DNA of 64,000 nucleotides from Candidatus Dormiibacterota bacterium (GTDB lineage Bacteria > Chloroflexota > Dormibacteria > CF-121), in the NCBI GenBank assembly GCA_035544955.1, contig DASZZN010000033.1, forward strand, positions 62,001 through 126,000. The letters are read 5' to 3'. Positions 34,854-43,320 of this stretch are shown one piece after another (positions within the stretch are counted from its first letter, which is position 1; each line of letters begins with the position of its first letter). The position numbers and the translations under genes are program-made. The notes beneath the pieces are model-generated. The model made no database searches, was not told where the DNA came from, and was given only the letters and a program-made list of their open reading frames with translations.

Positions 34854-35582
34854 CTAGGGCACCAGTTCCTTCCGGGCCGCGATGGTAAGTGCGAGGCCGA
34901 GTTCGATCCTTCTTTCGAGCAACGCCCGCCCAACGATCGCTCCCTCGGCCCCAGCATCCCGGATCGCCTCCAGGTCGGCGTAGGTCGCGACGCCACCGGC
35001 GACGAGGACCGGAACCCCCAGGGGAAGGATGGCGGAAAGGCCGGAGAGATCGGGGCCTCGCAGTGTCCCGTCACGGACGATGTCCGTATGGATGAAGCGG
35101 CGTGCGCCCAGGTCCCTGAGTTTCTCGGCGAGCGCGACCGGGGCCTCCGCCGAGGCGTGGCGCCAACCCCGCGTAAGGACTCTACTTTCACGGGTATCAA
35201 GACTGAAGACGAGGCGTGGACCGAAGCGGGCAGCCCATGACGCCGTGCGGGCGAGCGATTCCGTCGCGGCCGTGCCGACGATCACCCGCGCTACCCCCCG
35301 CTCCAGGGCTGCCTCGATCTGGGCGAGGCCACGAGCGCCACCGCCCGCCTGCACCGGCACCCCGGCGGCCGCCGCCATTTCAGCGATGACATCGAGGTGG
35401 CACCATTGACCGAGGCGGGCGCCGTCCAGGTCCACGACGTGCAGCCAGGTGGCCCCGGCCGCGGCGTACCCGCGGGCGAGCGCGACCGGGTTAGGCCCAA
35501 AATCGGTGACCCGGTTGAAATCGCCCTGCTCAAGCCGCACCGCGCGCCCGCCGAGGAGGTCGATCGCGGGAATGATCAGCAT
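34854..35582 (-). CDS. hisA: HisA, ProFAR isomerase
   Basis: 242 residues of a (beta/alpha)8 barrel. Catalytic Asp8 in PAIDLLGG and Asp129 in FSLDTRE; phosphate sites VQAGGGARG and VAGGVATYADLEA; TDIVRDGTLRGPD is the usual loop 5-6 motif. It converts ProFAR to PRFAR in histidine synthesis. Unlike the usual order (hisH-hisA-hisF), it is removed from the operon and faces the other way, divergent from the TrpR-like gene across 52 nt that hold a palindrome. Confidence 0.94.
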   Translation of the reverse strand: MLIIPAIDLLGGRAVRLEQGDFNRVTDFGPNPVALARGYAAAGATWLHVVDLDGARLGQWCHLDVIAEMAAAAGVPVQAGGGARGLAQIEAALERGVARVIVGTAATESLARTASWAARFGPRLVFSLDTRESRVLTRGWRHASAEAPVALAEKLRDLGARRFIHTDIVRDGTLRGPDLSGLSAILPLGVPVLVAGGVATYADLEAIRDAGAEGAIVGRALLERRIELGLALTIAARKELVP

Positions 35583-35621
35583 CCGGAAATTCGGCTCGGC
35601 GACTGGCCTCCTGTCATCGTG

Positions 35622-35641
35622 TTAGCATATTAACATGCTAA
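35622..35641. promoter_or_regulatory. Candidate operator shared by hisA and his operon
   Basis: TTAGCATATTAACATGCTAA: 7-nt arms TTAGCAT (35622-35628) and ATGCTAA (35635-35641) around a 6-nt centre. It contains the start codon of the TrpR-like gene (35635). TAGCAT (35623-35628) could be the -10 box of a leaderless transcript rightward, and TAATAT (35632-35627) the -10 for hisA leftward. AT-rich within GC-rich surroundings. Confidence 0.55.
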
Positions 35642-35982
35642 AGCGGCGGCGCCGGATTCCGACCCCGCGAGCCAAGTCGGGTCCTCCCGCGGAAACCTGG
35701 ATCACTCCCGCCACCACTGATCTCTTCAAGGCGATCGCCGGGTTGAAGTCGCCCGAGGAGACCGAGCGCTTCTTTCGCGACCTGTGCACCATCCCCGAGC
35801 TCCACACGCTCGCGCACCGCTGGGAGGTCGCCAAGCTCCTCGACCAGGGCGTTCATTACGCGGACATCGCGCAGCGCACCGGCGCCAGTACCGCCACCAT
35901 CACCCGCATCAATTCCTGGCGGCGCTTTGGGATGGGCGGCTACCGGTTGCTGCTCGACCGGCGGAAGGCACGCGCGAAATGA
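35635..35982 (+). CDS. TrpR/YerC-like DNA-binding regulator
   Basis: 115 residues: basic N-terminus, then TDLFKAIAGLKSPEETERFFRDLCTIPELHTLAHRWEVAKLL and an HTH YADIAQRTGASTATITRINSW (key pieces EETERFFRDLCT and GASTATITRI), the YerC/YecD branch of the TrpR fold. YerC-type proteins are proposed histidine-gene regulators in some Firmicutes. It is first in the his operon, overlapping hisG by ATGA, and its start codon lies inside the palindrome at 35622-35641, so autoregulation is likely. Confidence 0.87.
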   Translation: MLKRRRRIPTPRAKSGPPAETWITPATTDLFKAIAGLKSPEETERFFRDLCTIPELHTLAHRWEVAKLLDQGVHYADIAQRTGASTATITRINSWRRFGMGGYRLLLDRRKARAK

Positions 35983-36860
35983 ACGGCCGCTCGGGGCTTA
36001 CCGATGGCCGGCTGCGCCTGGCCATCCCGAACAAGGGTCGCCTCGCCGAGCCGGCGATCGTGCTCTTGCGAGAGGCGGGCTATCACTTCGAGGCGGACGA
36101 CCGGCGCCTGTTTGCGCCGTGCGAGAACTACCCACTCGACCTGCTGTTCGTGCGGGCCGAGGACATCCCCGAGTATGCGGGAGACGGCGTCGTCGACCTG
36201 GGCATCACCGGGTCGAATCTGGTCGAGGAGCGTGGCAGCCCGGTCACTCAGTGCATGGCCCTCGGGTTTGGCCACTGCCGGCTGGGCGTGGCCGTCCCCG
36301 ACGAGCGACCGTTCCAGCGGCTCAGTGATCTCGCGGGCCGGCGCGTGGCCACCTCGCATCCCCGGACCACGGCGCGCTTCTTCAAGGAACGCAACCTCTC
36401 CGTCGAGCTGATCGAGATCAGCGGCGCGGTTGAGATTACCCCCTTGCTGGGCGTGGCGGACGCCATTGTCGACCTGGTCTCGACCGGCAGCACCCTGGCC
36501 GTCAACGGCCTGCGCGCCATCGAGACGATCCTCGAATCCGAAGCGCAGCTCATCAGCCATCCGCATCTGACGCCGGAAAAGACCGAGCGCAAGCGTCAGC
36601 TCGAGACGATGCTGGCCAGCGTGATCGCGGCTCGGCGCAAGAAGTACGTGATGATGAATGCGCCAGCCGATGCGCTCCGCCTGATCAAGAACGTGATCCC
36701 TGGGATGCAGTCGCCAACTGTGATGCCGCTGGCCGATCCGTCGATGATCGCGGTGCATGCCGTCGTGGACGCAGACGCGGTCTGGTCGCTGCTCGGTCCG
36801 CTCAAGGCGGTGGGGGCGACCTCGATCCTCGTGCTGCCGATCGAGAAGCTCATCCCATGA
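35979..36860 (+). CDS. hisG: HisG, ATP phosphoribosyltransferase, long form
   Basis: 293 residues from ATG 35979 (ATGA overlap with the regulator). It starts LRLAIPNKGRLAEPAIVLLREAGY (key piece AIPNKGRL), has DLGITGSNLVEE, the PRPP loop IVDLVSTGSTLAVNGL, and a C-terminal ACT-like regulatory domain (about 215-293: MNAPADALRLIKNVIPGMQSPTVMPL in pieces). The long form is feedback-inhibited by histidine and does not need HisZ. It catalyses the first pathway step. Overlaps hisD-hisC by 4 nt. Confidence 0.95.
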   Translation: MNGRSGLTDGRLRLAIPNKGRLAEPAIVLLREAGYHFEADDRRLFAPCENYPLDLLFVRAEDIPEYAGDGVVDLGITGSNLVEERGSPVTQCMALGFGHCRLGVAVPDERPFQRLSDLAGRRVATSHPRTTARFFKERNLSVELIEISGAVEITPLLGVADAIVDLVSTGSTLAVNGLRAIETILESEAQLISHPHLTPEKTERKRQLETMLASVIAARRKKYVMMNAPADALRLIKNVIPGMQSPTVMPLADPSMIAVHAVVDADAVWSLLGPLKAVGATSILVLPIEKLIP

Positions 36861-39184
36861 TCGCGGTGGACGCCCTCCCAGCGCCGGGGACCGCCGCCTA
36901 CCGCTCGCTCGTCAACCGCGCACCGGTGCCCGAGAGCGTGCGGGAACACACGCGAGCGCTGCTGCTGGACGTCCAGCGACGGGGTGACGCAGCATTGCTC
37001 GATCTGACCGAGCGCTTCGACGGCGTGCGTCTTCGGCAGACGAGGGTCCCCAGCGAGGCCATGCGGGCCGCGCTGGACAACCTGGATCGCGGATTGCGAA
37101 GCGCGCTCGAGGCCGCCGCCGCGAACATCGAAGCGGTGCACAGTGCCCAGCGCTTCAGCGAGGAGCCGGTCGACGTCGTAAGAGGAGTGCGCGTCTGGCG
37201 CGAGTGGCGTCCGCTCCTCCGCGTCGGAATCTATGTACCGGGGGGGCGGACCGTCTACCCCTCCTCCGTGCTCATGCTCGCCATCCCCGCGCGCCTCGCC
37301 GGCTGCCAGGAGATCGTCATGTGCTCGCCCCCGCAAGGTGATGGGCAGGTTGCCGCCGTGATCCTGGCTGCCGCCGGACTCGCGGGCGTGACCGAGGTCC
37401 ACGTGATCGGCGGCGCCCAGGCGATCGCGGCCATGGCCTACGGCACCGAGTCGATTCGCCGGGTGGACAAGATCTTTGGGCCCGGCAATGCCTACGTTAC
37501 GGCGGCCAAGCTGGCGGTGTTCGGTGAGGCGGCGGTCGACATGCCGGCGGGACCGTCCGAGATCCTGATCCTGACCGATGGGTCGGTCCCCGCGCCGTGG
37601 ATCGCGGCCGACCTGCGAGCCCAGGCGGAGCACGCGCCCGACGCGCGCGGCGTGCTGGTCAGCACCGATGCGGCCATCGCGGCTGATGTTCGCGACCTGG
37701 TGGACGGCGACATCGCCGACCAGGTCCGAGTGCTGACGGCGACGGACCTGGATGAGGCGGTTGGGTTCGCAAATGCCTTCGCGGCGGAGCACTTGACCCT
37801 CGCGTGCGCCGAGCCCGAGCGGTGGCTGGCTCGTATCTCGGCCGCCGGATCCGTATTTCTCGGACCCTATGCCCCCGCGGCGGCGGGCGATTATGCGACC
37901 GGGGCGAACCATGTGCTCCCGACGGGCGGCGCGAGCCGCTCCTTCAGCGCCCTTGGCGTCGACGCCTTTGGGCGCACGCTGCAGGTCCAGTCGCTCGACC
38001 GATCCGGCCTGGCCCAGCTCGAGCCCGTCGTCGACGCGATCGCCGGAGCCGAGCAGCTCACCGCCCATGCGCAATCCGTCCGCGCCCGGCGGAACGGCTC
38101 CGCCGTCTTCACGGGACCCGACGGTCCGCGGCCGCGCGGAGCAATCGTCGACATGCAGCCGTATGAGTGGGAGCCGCCGAGCGCGCGCATCGCGAGCGAG
38201 GCCGGCGTGCCCGAGGCCGACGTGGTGCGCTTCGACACCAACACGTCGCCCTGGCCGGGCGCGTCCCTGAACGAGCTGGGAGCGCTGGCGCTCAACGAAT
38301 ACCCCGACACCAGCTACACGATGCTCACCAGCGCGCTTGCGGCGTACACGGGGGCCGAGGCGGAGACGATCACCGTTGGTGCGGGTGCCGATGAGATCCT
38401 CGATCTGCTGGCAAAAGCCTACGTCGGCGCGGGCGATCCGGTCGTCCTCACGCGCCCCACGTATGCCATGTTTCGGATCGTCAGCGAGATGGCCGGCGGT
38501 CGCGTCGATGCGATCCCCGGGGTAGGACTGGACCTCGACCAGGACCGATTCGTGCAACGGTCACGCCACGCCCGCCTCACCTGGTTATGCAACCCGAACA
38601 ATCCCACCGGCGAGCTACTGCCGGTCGCCTTCATTGAGCGGCTGGCGGATGCATCCCCCGGCGTGGTCGCGGTGGACGAGGCCTACTTCGAGTTTTCGGC
38701 CGTCACGGCCGCAGGGCTGATCGCGCGCTTTCCCAACCTGGTGGTGATCCGCACCCTGAGCAAGGCGTTCGGGCTGGCCGGCGTTCGGGTCGGGTACGCG
38801 CTCGCGGGGCCAGTGATCGGCGCCGCACTCCGCCGGGTCCGCCCACCCGGCAGCATCAGTGTCGTCTCCGAAGCGCTCGGCGTCCAGGCATTGCGCGACC
38901 TCGACGGGATGCGCGACCGCGTTTCCCGGATCGTCGCGAGCCGTGACACGCTGTGTCGCGAGATCACAGGTCTCGACCTGCCGGTGCATCCCTCGGCGGC
39001 GAACTTCCTCCTGGTCCAGACCGGCGATGGGGCCGCGTCATGGCTCCTGCGTCGTGGGCTCGTGGTGCGGACGTTCCCCAAGGGGTCAGCGCTCGCCGGA
39101 TTCATCCGGATCACGGTGCGGACCGCGCAGGAGAACGCTCGCCTGGTCGACGCGCTGTCCGAATGGAGAGCGCATGCCGGCTGA
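36857..39184 (+). CDS. HisD-HisC fusion: histidinol dehydrogenase + histidinol-phosphate aminotransferase
   Basis: 775 residues without an internal stop. HisD part about 1-425: GIYVPGGRTVYPSSVLM, FGPGNAYVTAAK, zinc and catalytic residues in QAEHAPD, FAAEHL, GDYATGANHVLPT and the late His in EQLTAHAQ, all intact. A linker with an internal Met433 follows. HisC part about 440-775: CNPNNPTG, DEAYFEF and the PLP lysine in RTLSKAFGLAG (Lys636). The two enzymes do not catalyse consecutive steps (HisC acts before HolPase, HisD after). Separate genes are the norm. Confidence 0.92.
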   Translation: MIAVDALPAPGTAAYRSLVNRAPVPESVREHTRALLLDVQRRGDAALLDLTERFDGVRLRQTRVPSEAMRAALDNLDRGLRSALEAAAANIEAVHSAQRFSEEPVDVVRGVRVWREWRPLLRVGIYVPGGRTVYPSSVLMLAIPARLAGCQEIVMCSPPQGDGQVAAVILAAAGLAGVTEVHVIGGAQAIAAMAYGTESIRRVDKIFGPGNAYVTAAKLAVFGEAAVDMPAGPSEILILTDGSVPAPWIAADLRAQAEHAPDARGVLVSTDAAIAADVRDLVDGDIADQVRVLTATDLDEAVGFANAFAAEHLTLACAEPERWLARISAAGSVFLGPYAPAAAGDYATGANHVLPTGGASRSFSALGVDAFGRTLQVQSLDRSGLAQLEPVVDAIAGAEQLTAHAQSVRARRNGSAVFTGPDGPRPRGAIVDMQPYEWEPPSARIASEAGVPEADVVRFDTNTSPWPGASLNELGALALNEYPDTSYTMLTSALAAYTGAEAETITVGAGADEILDLLAKAYVGAGDPVVLTRPTYAMFRIVSEMAGGRVDAIPGVGLDLDQDRFVQRSRHARLTWLCNPNNPTGELLPVAFIERLADASPGVVAVDEAYFEFSAVTAAGLIARFPNLVVIRTLSKAFGLAGVRVGYALAGPVIGAALRRVRPPGSISVVSEALGVQALRDLDGMRDRVSRIVASRDTLCREITGLDLPVHPSAANFLLVQTGDGAASWLLRRGLVVRTFPKGSALAGFIRITVRTAQENARLVDALSEWRAHAG

Positions 39185-39758
39185 TCGCTCCGCGGCAAAA
39201 CGGCGGCGGACGAAGGAGACCGAGGTGTCGCTGCGCCTCAACCTCGACGGAGACGGCACCGCGGAGATCGCCACGGGCGTCCCATTTCTCGACCACCTGC
39301 TGCGCGCGCTGGCGGTACATGCCCGGTTCGACCTGGACGTGAACGCACGCGGCGACCTGCAGGTCGACGCGCATCACACGGTTGAGGATGTGGCCATCCT
39401 CCTGGGCGAAGTGCTGGCGGAAGCGCTCGGCGATCGGTCGGGCATCGCGCGCTTCGGCGACGCCATCGTGCCGCTCGATGAGAGCCGGGCGACCGTCGCC
39501 CTCGACTGCGGCGGCCGTGGCTACGCGATGATCGACGTGCCGCTCCGCGGCGTCATGATCGGATCGCTGCCGGCAACCCTGGTCCCCCATTTCCTGGAGA
39601 CCTTTGCGCTCCGTGGTGGTGTGACCCTGCACGTGATCGCCTCCGGGCGCGACGACCACCATCTGGCCGAGGCGACCTTCAAAGCCCTCGCCCGCGCGCT
39701 GCGCCAGGCGTGCGCAGTGGATCCGGCGCTGCGCGGCCGAATCCCGAGCACGAAATGA
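39174..39758 (+). CDS. hisB: HisB, imidazoleglycerol-phosphate dehydratase
   Basis: 194 residues from ATG 39174, overlapping the hisD-hisC stop by 11 nt; the frame is open far upstream but that is antisense-frame overlap. Motifs: TGVPFLDHLL, metal-binding DAHHTVEDV and ASGRDDHHLAEATFKALARAL (key RDDHHLAEA). One Leu-Asp-His loop reads FALRGGVTLHV where many have GxxNxH. It is the monofunctional type, with no HolPase domain, and no HolPase gene is visible in the window. Confidence 0.94.
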   Translation: MPADRSAAKRRRTKETEVSLRLNLDGDGTAEIATGVPFLDHLLRALAVHARFDLDVNARGDLQVDAHHTVEDVAILLGEVLAEALGDRSGIARFGDAIVPLDESRATVALDCGGRGYAMIDVPLRGVMIGSLPATLVPHFLETFALRGGVTLHVIASGRDDHHLAEATFKALARALRQACAVDPALRGRIPSTK

Positions 39759-40369
39759 TCGCGCTCATCGACTACGGTGGCGGCAACCTGCGCAGCGTGG
39801 AGAATGCGCTGGCGCGCCTCGACGCGACCTGCACCATCGCTCTGGCCCCCGAGGATCTGGCCCACGCGCGGGCCATCATCTTTCCGGGGGTTGGCGCGGC
39901 GGCGCCGGCAATGGCCAGCCTGCGGGGGCGCGGCCTCGATGAGGCCGTCATTGCTGCCATTCGCAACGGTGTCCCATTCCTTGGGATCTGCCTGGGGATG
40001 CAGCTCCTCTTCGAGTGGAGCGCCGAGGACGGCGCCGCCTGCCTGGGCATCTTTCCCGGCACGGTGGAGCTGATGAAAACGGAGGAGAAACTGCCCCACG
40101 TCGGCTGGAATACCGTCGAATGCGTCCGGCCGCACCCGGTGCTGGACGGGATGGAGGGTGAGGCCTTCTACTTCGTCCACTCCTACGTGGTCGTGCCACG
40201 ATATCCTGCGGTCACTGCCGCCGAGACGACGCACGGCGTTCCGTTCGTCAGTGCGATCGCTCGCCAGGGTCTGGTCGGTGTGCAGTTCCATCCCGAACGA
40301 AGCGGGACCGCCGGGTTGCGCCTGCTCGAGAACTTCCTGCGCTTCGCGGATGCCGAGGCGGCGGCCTAG
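39755..40369 (+). CDS. hisH: HisH, glutamine amidotransferase subunit of IGP synthase
   Basis: 204 residues from ATG 39755 (ATGA overlap with hisB). Class I amidotransferase: nucleophile in FLGICLGMQLL, and the His-Glu pair in VQFHPERSG. Starts IALIDYGGGNLRSV and has FPGVGAAAPAM. It supplies ammonia to HisF. The stop at 40369 is 10 nt before hisF; hisA, usually here, is missing and lies at 34854-35582. Confidence 0.95.
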   Translation: MIALIDYGGGNLRSVENALARLDATCTIALAPEDLAHARAIIFPGVGAAAPAMASLRGRGLDEAVIAAIRNGVPFLGICLGMQLLFEWSAEDGAACLGIFPGTVELMKTEEKLPHVGWNTVECVRPHPVLDGMEGEAFYFVHSYVVVPRYPAVTAAETTHGVPFVSAIARQGLVGVQFHPERSGTAGLRLLENFLRFADAEAAA

Positions 40370-40379
40370 CCACATCTAA

Positions 40380-41138
40380 ATGTTGCTCAAGCGGATCATC
40401 CCCTGCCTCGACACCGCCCGCGGGCGAGTCGTCAAGGGGACGCATTTCCAGCAGCTGCGGGACCAGGGAGATCCGGTCGCCCTGGCCCGGAAATATTCCG
40501 AGGACGGCGCCGACGAGCTCACCTTCCTCGACATTGACGCAACACCGGAGGGCCGGGCGACGCTGGTCGAGCTCGTAGAGCGGACGGCTCACGAGGTCTT
40601 CATTCCCCTTACCGTTGGCGGCGGCATCCACGATGTCGATGAGATCCGGACCCTGCTGCGCGCGGGAGCGGACAAAATCTCGATCCAGACGGCGGCGGTG
40701 CAGCGACCGGCGCTGATCACCGAGGGCGCGCGCGCGTTCGGTTCGCAATGCATCGTCGTGGCGATCGACGCGAAACGGGTCACCGGGAATGGATGGATGG
40801 TCTTCACCCACGGGGGGCAGACTCCGGCGGGGCTCGAGGCGGTCGGCTGGGCGATCGAGGCCCAGCGCCGAGGCGCCGGTGAGATCCTGCTGACCAGCAT
40901 CGACGCCGATGGCACGCAGGCCGGCTACGACCTCGAGCTCACCCGCGCGGTGGTCGACGCCGTGCAGATTCCGGTCATCGCCTCAGGCGGCGCCGGTCAC
41001 CCGAAAGACCTCGTCGCGGTGCTCAACGAGGGGAAGGCTGATGCCGCGCTGGCGGCGTCCATCTTCCACAGCGGTGCGTTTCCCATCCCACAAACCAAGG
41101 CGTACCTGGCCGACCACGGCATCCCAGTGCGGAGATGA
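40380..41138 (+). CDS. hisF: HisF, cyclase subunit of IGP synthase
   Basis: 252 residues of a barrel protein. Catalytic Asp11 in IIPCLDTA and the second Asp in VAIDAKRV; phosphate loops [12 protein letters not shown] and [11 protein letters not shown]. The loop after Asp11 is [15 protein letters not shown], where most have VKDGRVVKGVNF; the change is mild. It makes IGP and AICAR from PRFAR with HisH. Overlaps hisIE by 4 nt (ATGA). Confidence 0.95.
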   Translation: MLLKRIIPCLDTARGRVVKGTHFQQLRDQGDPVALARKYSEDGADELTFLDIDATPEGRATLVELVERTAHEVFIPLTVGGGIHDVDEIRTLLRAGADKISIQTAAVQRPALITEGARAFGSQCIVVAIDAKRVTGNGWMVFTHGGQTPAGLEAVGWAIEAQRRGAGEILLTSIDADGTQAGYDLELTRAVVDAVQIPVIASGGAGHPKDLVAVLNEGKADAALAASIFHSGAFPIPQTKAYLADHGIPVRR

Positions 41139-41743
41139 ACGTGCCTGACGTCGGGAGCCTGACATTCGACGAGCGCGGCCTGATCGTCGCCGTCGCCCAG
41201 GATCGAGCGGCCGGCACCGTCTTGATGGTGGCGTACATGGACCGGGAGGCGCTGGCCCGAACGGTCGACAGTGGCGAGGCGCACTTCTGGAGCCGCAGCC
41301 GGCAAGCGCCGTGGCACAAAGGGGCGACCTCGGGCAACGTGCTGCACGTCGAGGAGATCCAGGCCGACTGCGATGCCGACGCGCTCCTCCTCTCGGTTCA
41401 TCCCTCGGGCCCGGCATGCCACACGGGGCAGCGCTCGTGCTTTGCGCAGCCGGCCTCGATCCTCGACCAGCTCGACGCGACCCTGCGCGACCGAGAGGCG
41501 CAGCGACCGCCGGGGTCCTACTCCGCGAAACTTTTCGACGGAGGGCGTACCGCGATCCTCCGCAAAGTAGGAGAGGAGTCGGTCGAAGTCCTGCTGGCCG
41601 GCGCTCAAGAAAGTGACGAGGCGCTAACCAACGAAGTCGCCGATCTCTGGTTTCACACGAGCCTGCTACTGCGGGATCGCGGCCTCAGCCTGGCCGCGGT
41701 GCTCGAAGTCCTGGCACAACGGCACCCCGCTTCGCCGCGCTGA
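41135..41743 (+). CDS. hisI: HisIE, PR-AMP cyclohydrolase / PR-ATP pyrophosphohydrolase
   Basis: 202 residues. HisI part 1-105: [31 protein letters not shown] (key piece WHKGATSGN), metal-binding [11 protein letters not shown] and CHTGQRSCF. HisE part about 108-202: [38 protein letters not shown], a MazG-like fold. Fused HisIE is common. It catalyses steps two and three and is the last gene of the operon. Confidence 0.95.
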   Translation: MNVPDVGSLTFDERGLIVAVAQDRAAGTVLMVAYMDREALARTVDSGEAHFWSRSRQAPWHKGATSGNVLHVEEIQADCDADALLLSVHPSGPACHTGQRSCFAQPASILDQLDATLRDREAQRPPGSYSAKLFDGGRTAILRKVGEESVEVLLAGAQESDEALTNEVADLWFHTSLLLRDRGLSLAAVLEVLAQRHPASPR

Positions 41744-41880
41744 TTACGCTCGGGCGGCGGCGAGCTGGCCAGCCGGGGCTCCAGCCAAAATGCCTTCCTG
41801 CGAGATCGCATAGGCCTTTACTACCATATGCTGAGATTCTCGCGGCAGTGAGTAACTAGTACGGAGTGGTGAGGGCGGGG

Positions 41881-42501
41881 ATGTCCATACGACCCAGCGA
41901 CGCGTGTCCGTATCCGAAGCCATTTACGGCCGACTTCAACGATTGTCCGACCTACCAGACGCGGCATGCCATCGTGGTCGACTCCAATGACCGGCCGCTG
42001 CGGACGATCTGGTCGTGCCGGCACATGGAGACGAAGCAAATCCCGGGAGAAGCCGGGCACTACTATGGCGCCTGCCAGCTGGGTGACGCGAAGGGCCGAC
42101 AAGAGTGGGTCCAGCGGATCGGTCCAGAGCGGATCCGCAACATTCAGAAGCTGCGCGCGCAGACCATGCCGCTGGCGCAAGGCTTGGTCGACGATCTGGC
42201 CTCCCTCAAAGGTCGCCATCTGGAGGCGACCCGATCAAACGGTGACGGCAACGAGATTCTGGCCCTCATGCGAGAACGGGGACGGCGCTACCTGGAGGAA
42301 TTCGAGGACTTCCTCAGCGAGCGGCAGGAGCTTCTTCAATTAGCCGGGATGCCACTGACGGCCGTGATGCAACTGGCTCGGCAGTGGGTCGACGAGTTTG
42401 TCTCCGAGACCTGGGGCCGCTCGCGCACCGTCCAGGTGCTTCCCGATGATCTGGTCGCTTCACTTCCCGACTCGGTCCGGGTTTTCTACGCACCGAGCTA
42501 A
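41881..42501 (+). CDS. Cys-containing protein of unknown function
   Basis: 206 residues from ATG 41881 (GAGGGCGGGG just upstream; GTG 41866 is an alternative). The N-terminal third has four cysteines at irregular spacing: SDACPYPKPF, FNDCPTYQT, IWSCRHMET and YGACQLGD, a possible zinc or redox site. The rest is helical and charged (RIRNIQKLRAQTMPLAQGL, RERGRRYLEEFEDFLSERQEL). No family is recognised. It lies alone after the his operon. Confidence 0.7.
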   Translation: MSIRPSDACPYPKPFTADFNDCPTYQTRHAIVVDSNDRPLRTIWSCRHMETKQIPGEAGHYYGACQLGDAKGRQEWVQRIGPERIRNIQKLRAQTMPLAQGLVDDLASLKGRHLEATRSNGDGNEILALMRERGRRYLEEFEDFLSERQELLQLAGMPLTAVMQLARQWVDEFVSETWGRSRTVQVLPDDLVASLPDSVRVFYAPS

Positions 42502-42655
42502 AGCTGGACACACGAGCCGAGAGGGTATTGCCACACGGGGTGACATCGCGTGGAGGTGGGTATAGACATGGTTGTGCCCCCACGAGGTGAGGGCTTGGGC
42601 CGTCAGGTCCCCCGCATGAGGTCTGCCCGTTGGCTGGGCCAAGAGTTCTTAGAAG

Positions 42656-42670
42656 GATTCCAAAGGAATC
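42656..42670 (+). promoter_or_regulatory. Small hairpin at ribosome-binding site of SnoaL-like gene
   Basis: GATTCC (42656-42661) and GGAATC (42665-42670) pair around AAA. The AAGGA at 42663-42667, 6 nt before ATG 42674, lies in its loop and 3' arm and could be masked. Confidence 0.35.
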
Positions 42671-42673
42671 GCT

Positions 42674-43117
42674 ATGCCTACCATCGTCACCGATCCCAAG
42701 GTACTTGCCGCCAAGTACAATCACGCGTTCAACAGCCACGATGAGGCCACGCTTCGGTCCCTGATCGCGCCGAACGCCCGCTTCAGCGCCCCCGGCGACG
42801 TCCGCCTCGAGGGCAAAGACGCCGTCATCGGCTATTCGAATGGCTGGATGAAGGCACTGCCCGACGCGAAGATCAACGTCACGCACGAGATCGTGAGCGG
42901 CCCATGGATCGTCCAGGAGTTCACGTTCGCGGGTACCCACACCGGCCCGCTGACCGGCCCCATGGGCACCATCCAGGCCACCAACCGCAAGGTCTCAGGC
43001 CAGTGCGTGTCGATCACTCGCTACGAGAATGACCTCGCCGTCGAGAGCCGTCTGTACTTCGACGTGGTCCAGCTGCTCACCCAGCTTGGCGTGATGCCGG
43101 TTTCCTCGAAGAACTAA
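42674..43117 (+). CDS. SnoaL-like / NTF2-fold protein
   Basis: 147 residues. AAKYNHAFNSHDEATLRSLIAPNARF, GKDAVIGYSNGWMKALPDAKI, TFAGTHTGPLTGPMGTIQATNRKV (key piece GTHTGPL) and a final strand YFDVVQLLTQLGVMP are the conserved positions of SnoaL-like ester-cyclase relatives. These act on small hydrophobic substrates or have no known reaction. A good terminator follows at 43151-43178. Confidence 0.82.
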   Translation: MPTIVTDPKVLAAKYNHAFNSHDEATLRSLIAPNARFSAPGDVRLEGKDAVIGYSNGWMKALPDAKINVTHEIVSGPWIVQEFTFAGTHTGPLTGPMGTIQATNRKVSGQCVSITRYENDLAVESRLYFDVVQLLTQLGVMPVSSKN

Positions 43118-43150
43118 CCGGACCTCGACTCGATTTCAGACCCTGACCCG

Positions 43151-43178
43151 AGAGCGGCACCCACGTTGGTGCCGCTCT
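43151..43178 (+). terminator. Terminator of SnoaL-like gene
   Basis: AGAGCGGCACC (43151-43161) and GGTGCCGCTCT (43168-43178) pair perfectly around a 6-nt loop and are followed by CTTTG. Confidence 0.7.
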
Positions 43179-43224
43179 CTTTGCGTATGGCGACACTCTT
43201 GCGCCGGAGCTAACGGAAGGCGCA

Positions 43225-43249
43225 TCGAACGTGCGGTGGAGGTTTTGCA
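43225..43249 (-). repeat. Decayed tRNA-Cys-derived att copy (copy D)
   Basis: 23 of 25 positions match the tRNA-Cys gene from T-loop to anticodon: TCGAAC, two changed bases, then the 17-nt GCGGTGGAGGTTTTGCA (43233-43249). It lies in a gene-free stretch before the secreted hydrolase and lacks the flanking arms of the other copies. Confidence 0.6.
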
Positions 43250-43320
43250 AGCCAACGCGCGCGCCGGCCATCGACACTCCTATGCTGGCAGTGACGAGCT
43301 CATTTACATAGGAGGGGATC

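Noticed and set aside
36596-38557. 653-residue open frame antisense to hisG and hisD-hisC
   Set aside because: Low-complexity Arg/Gly/Asp composition typical of GC-rich antisense frames, and the plus strand encodes intact enzymes.
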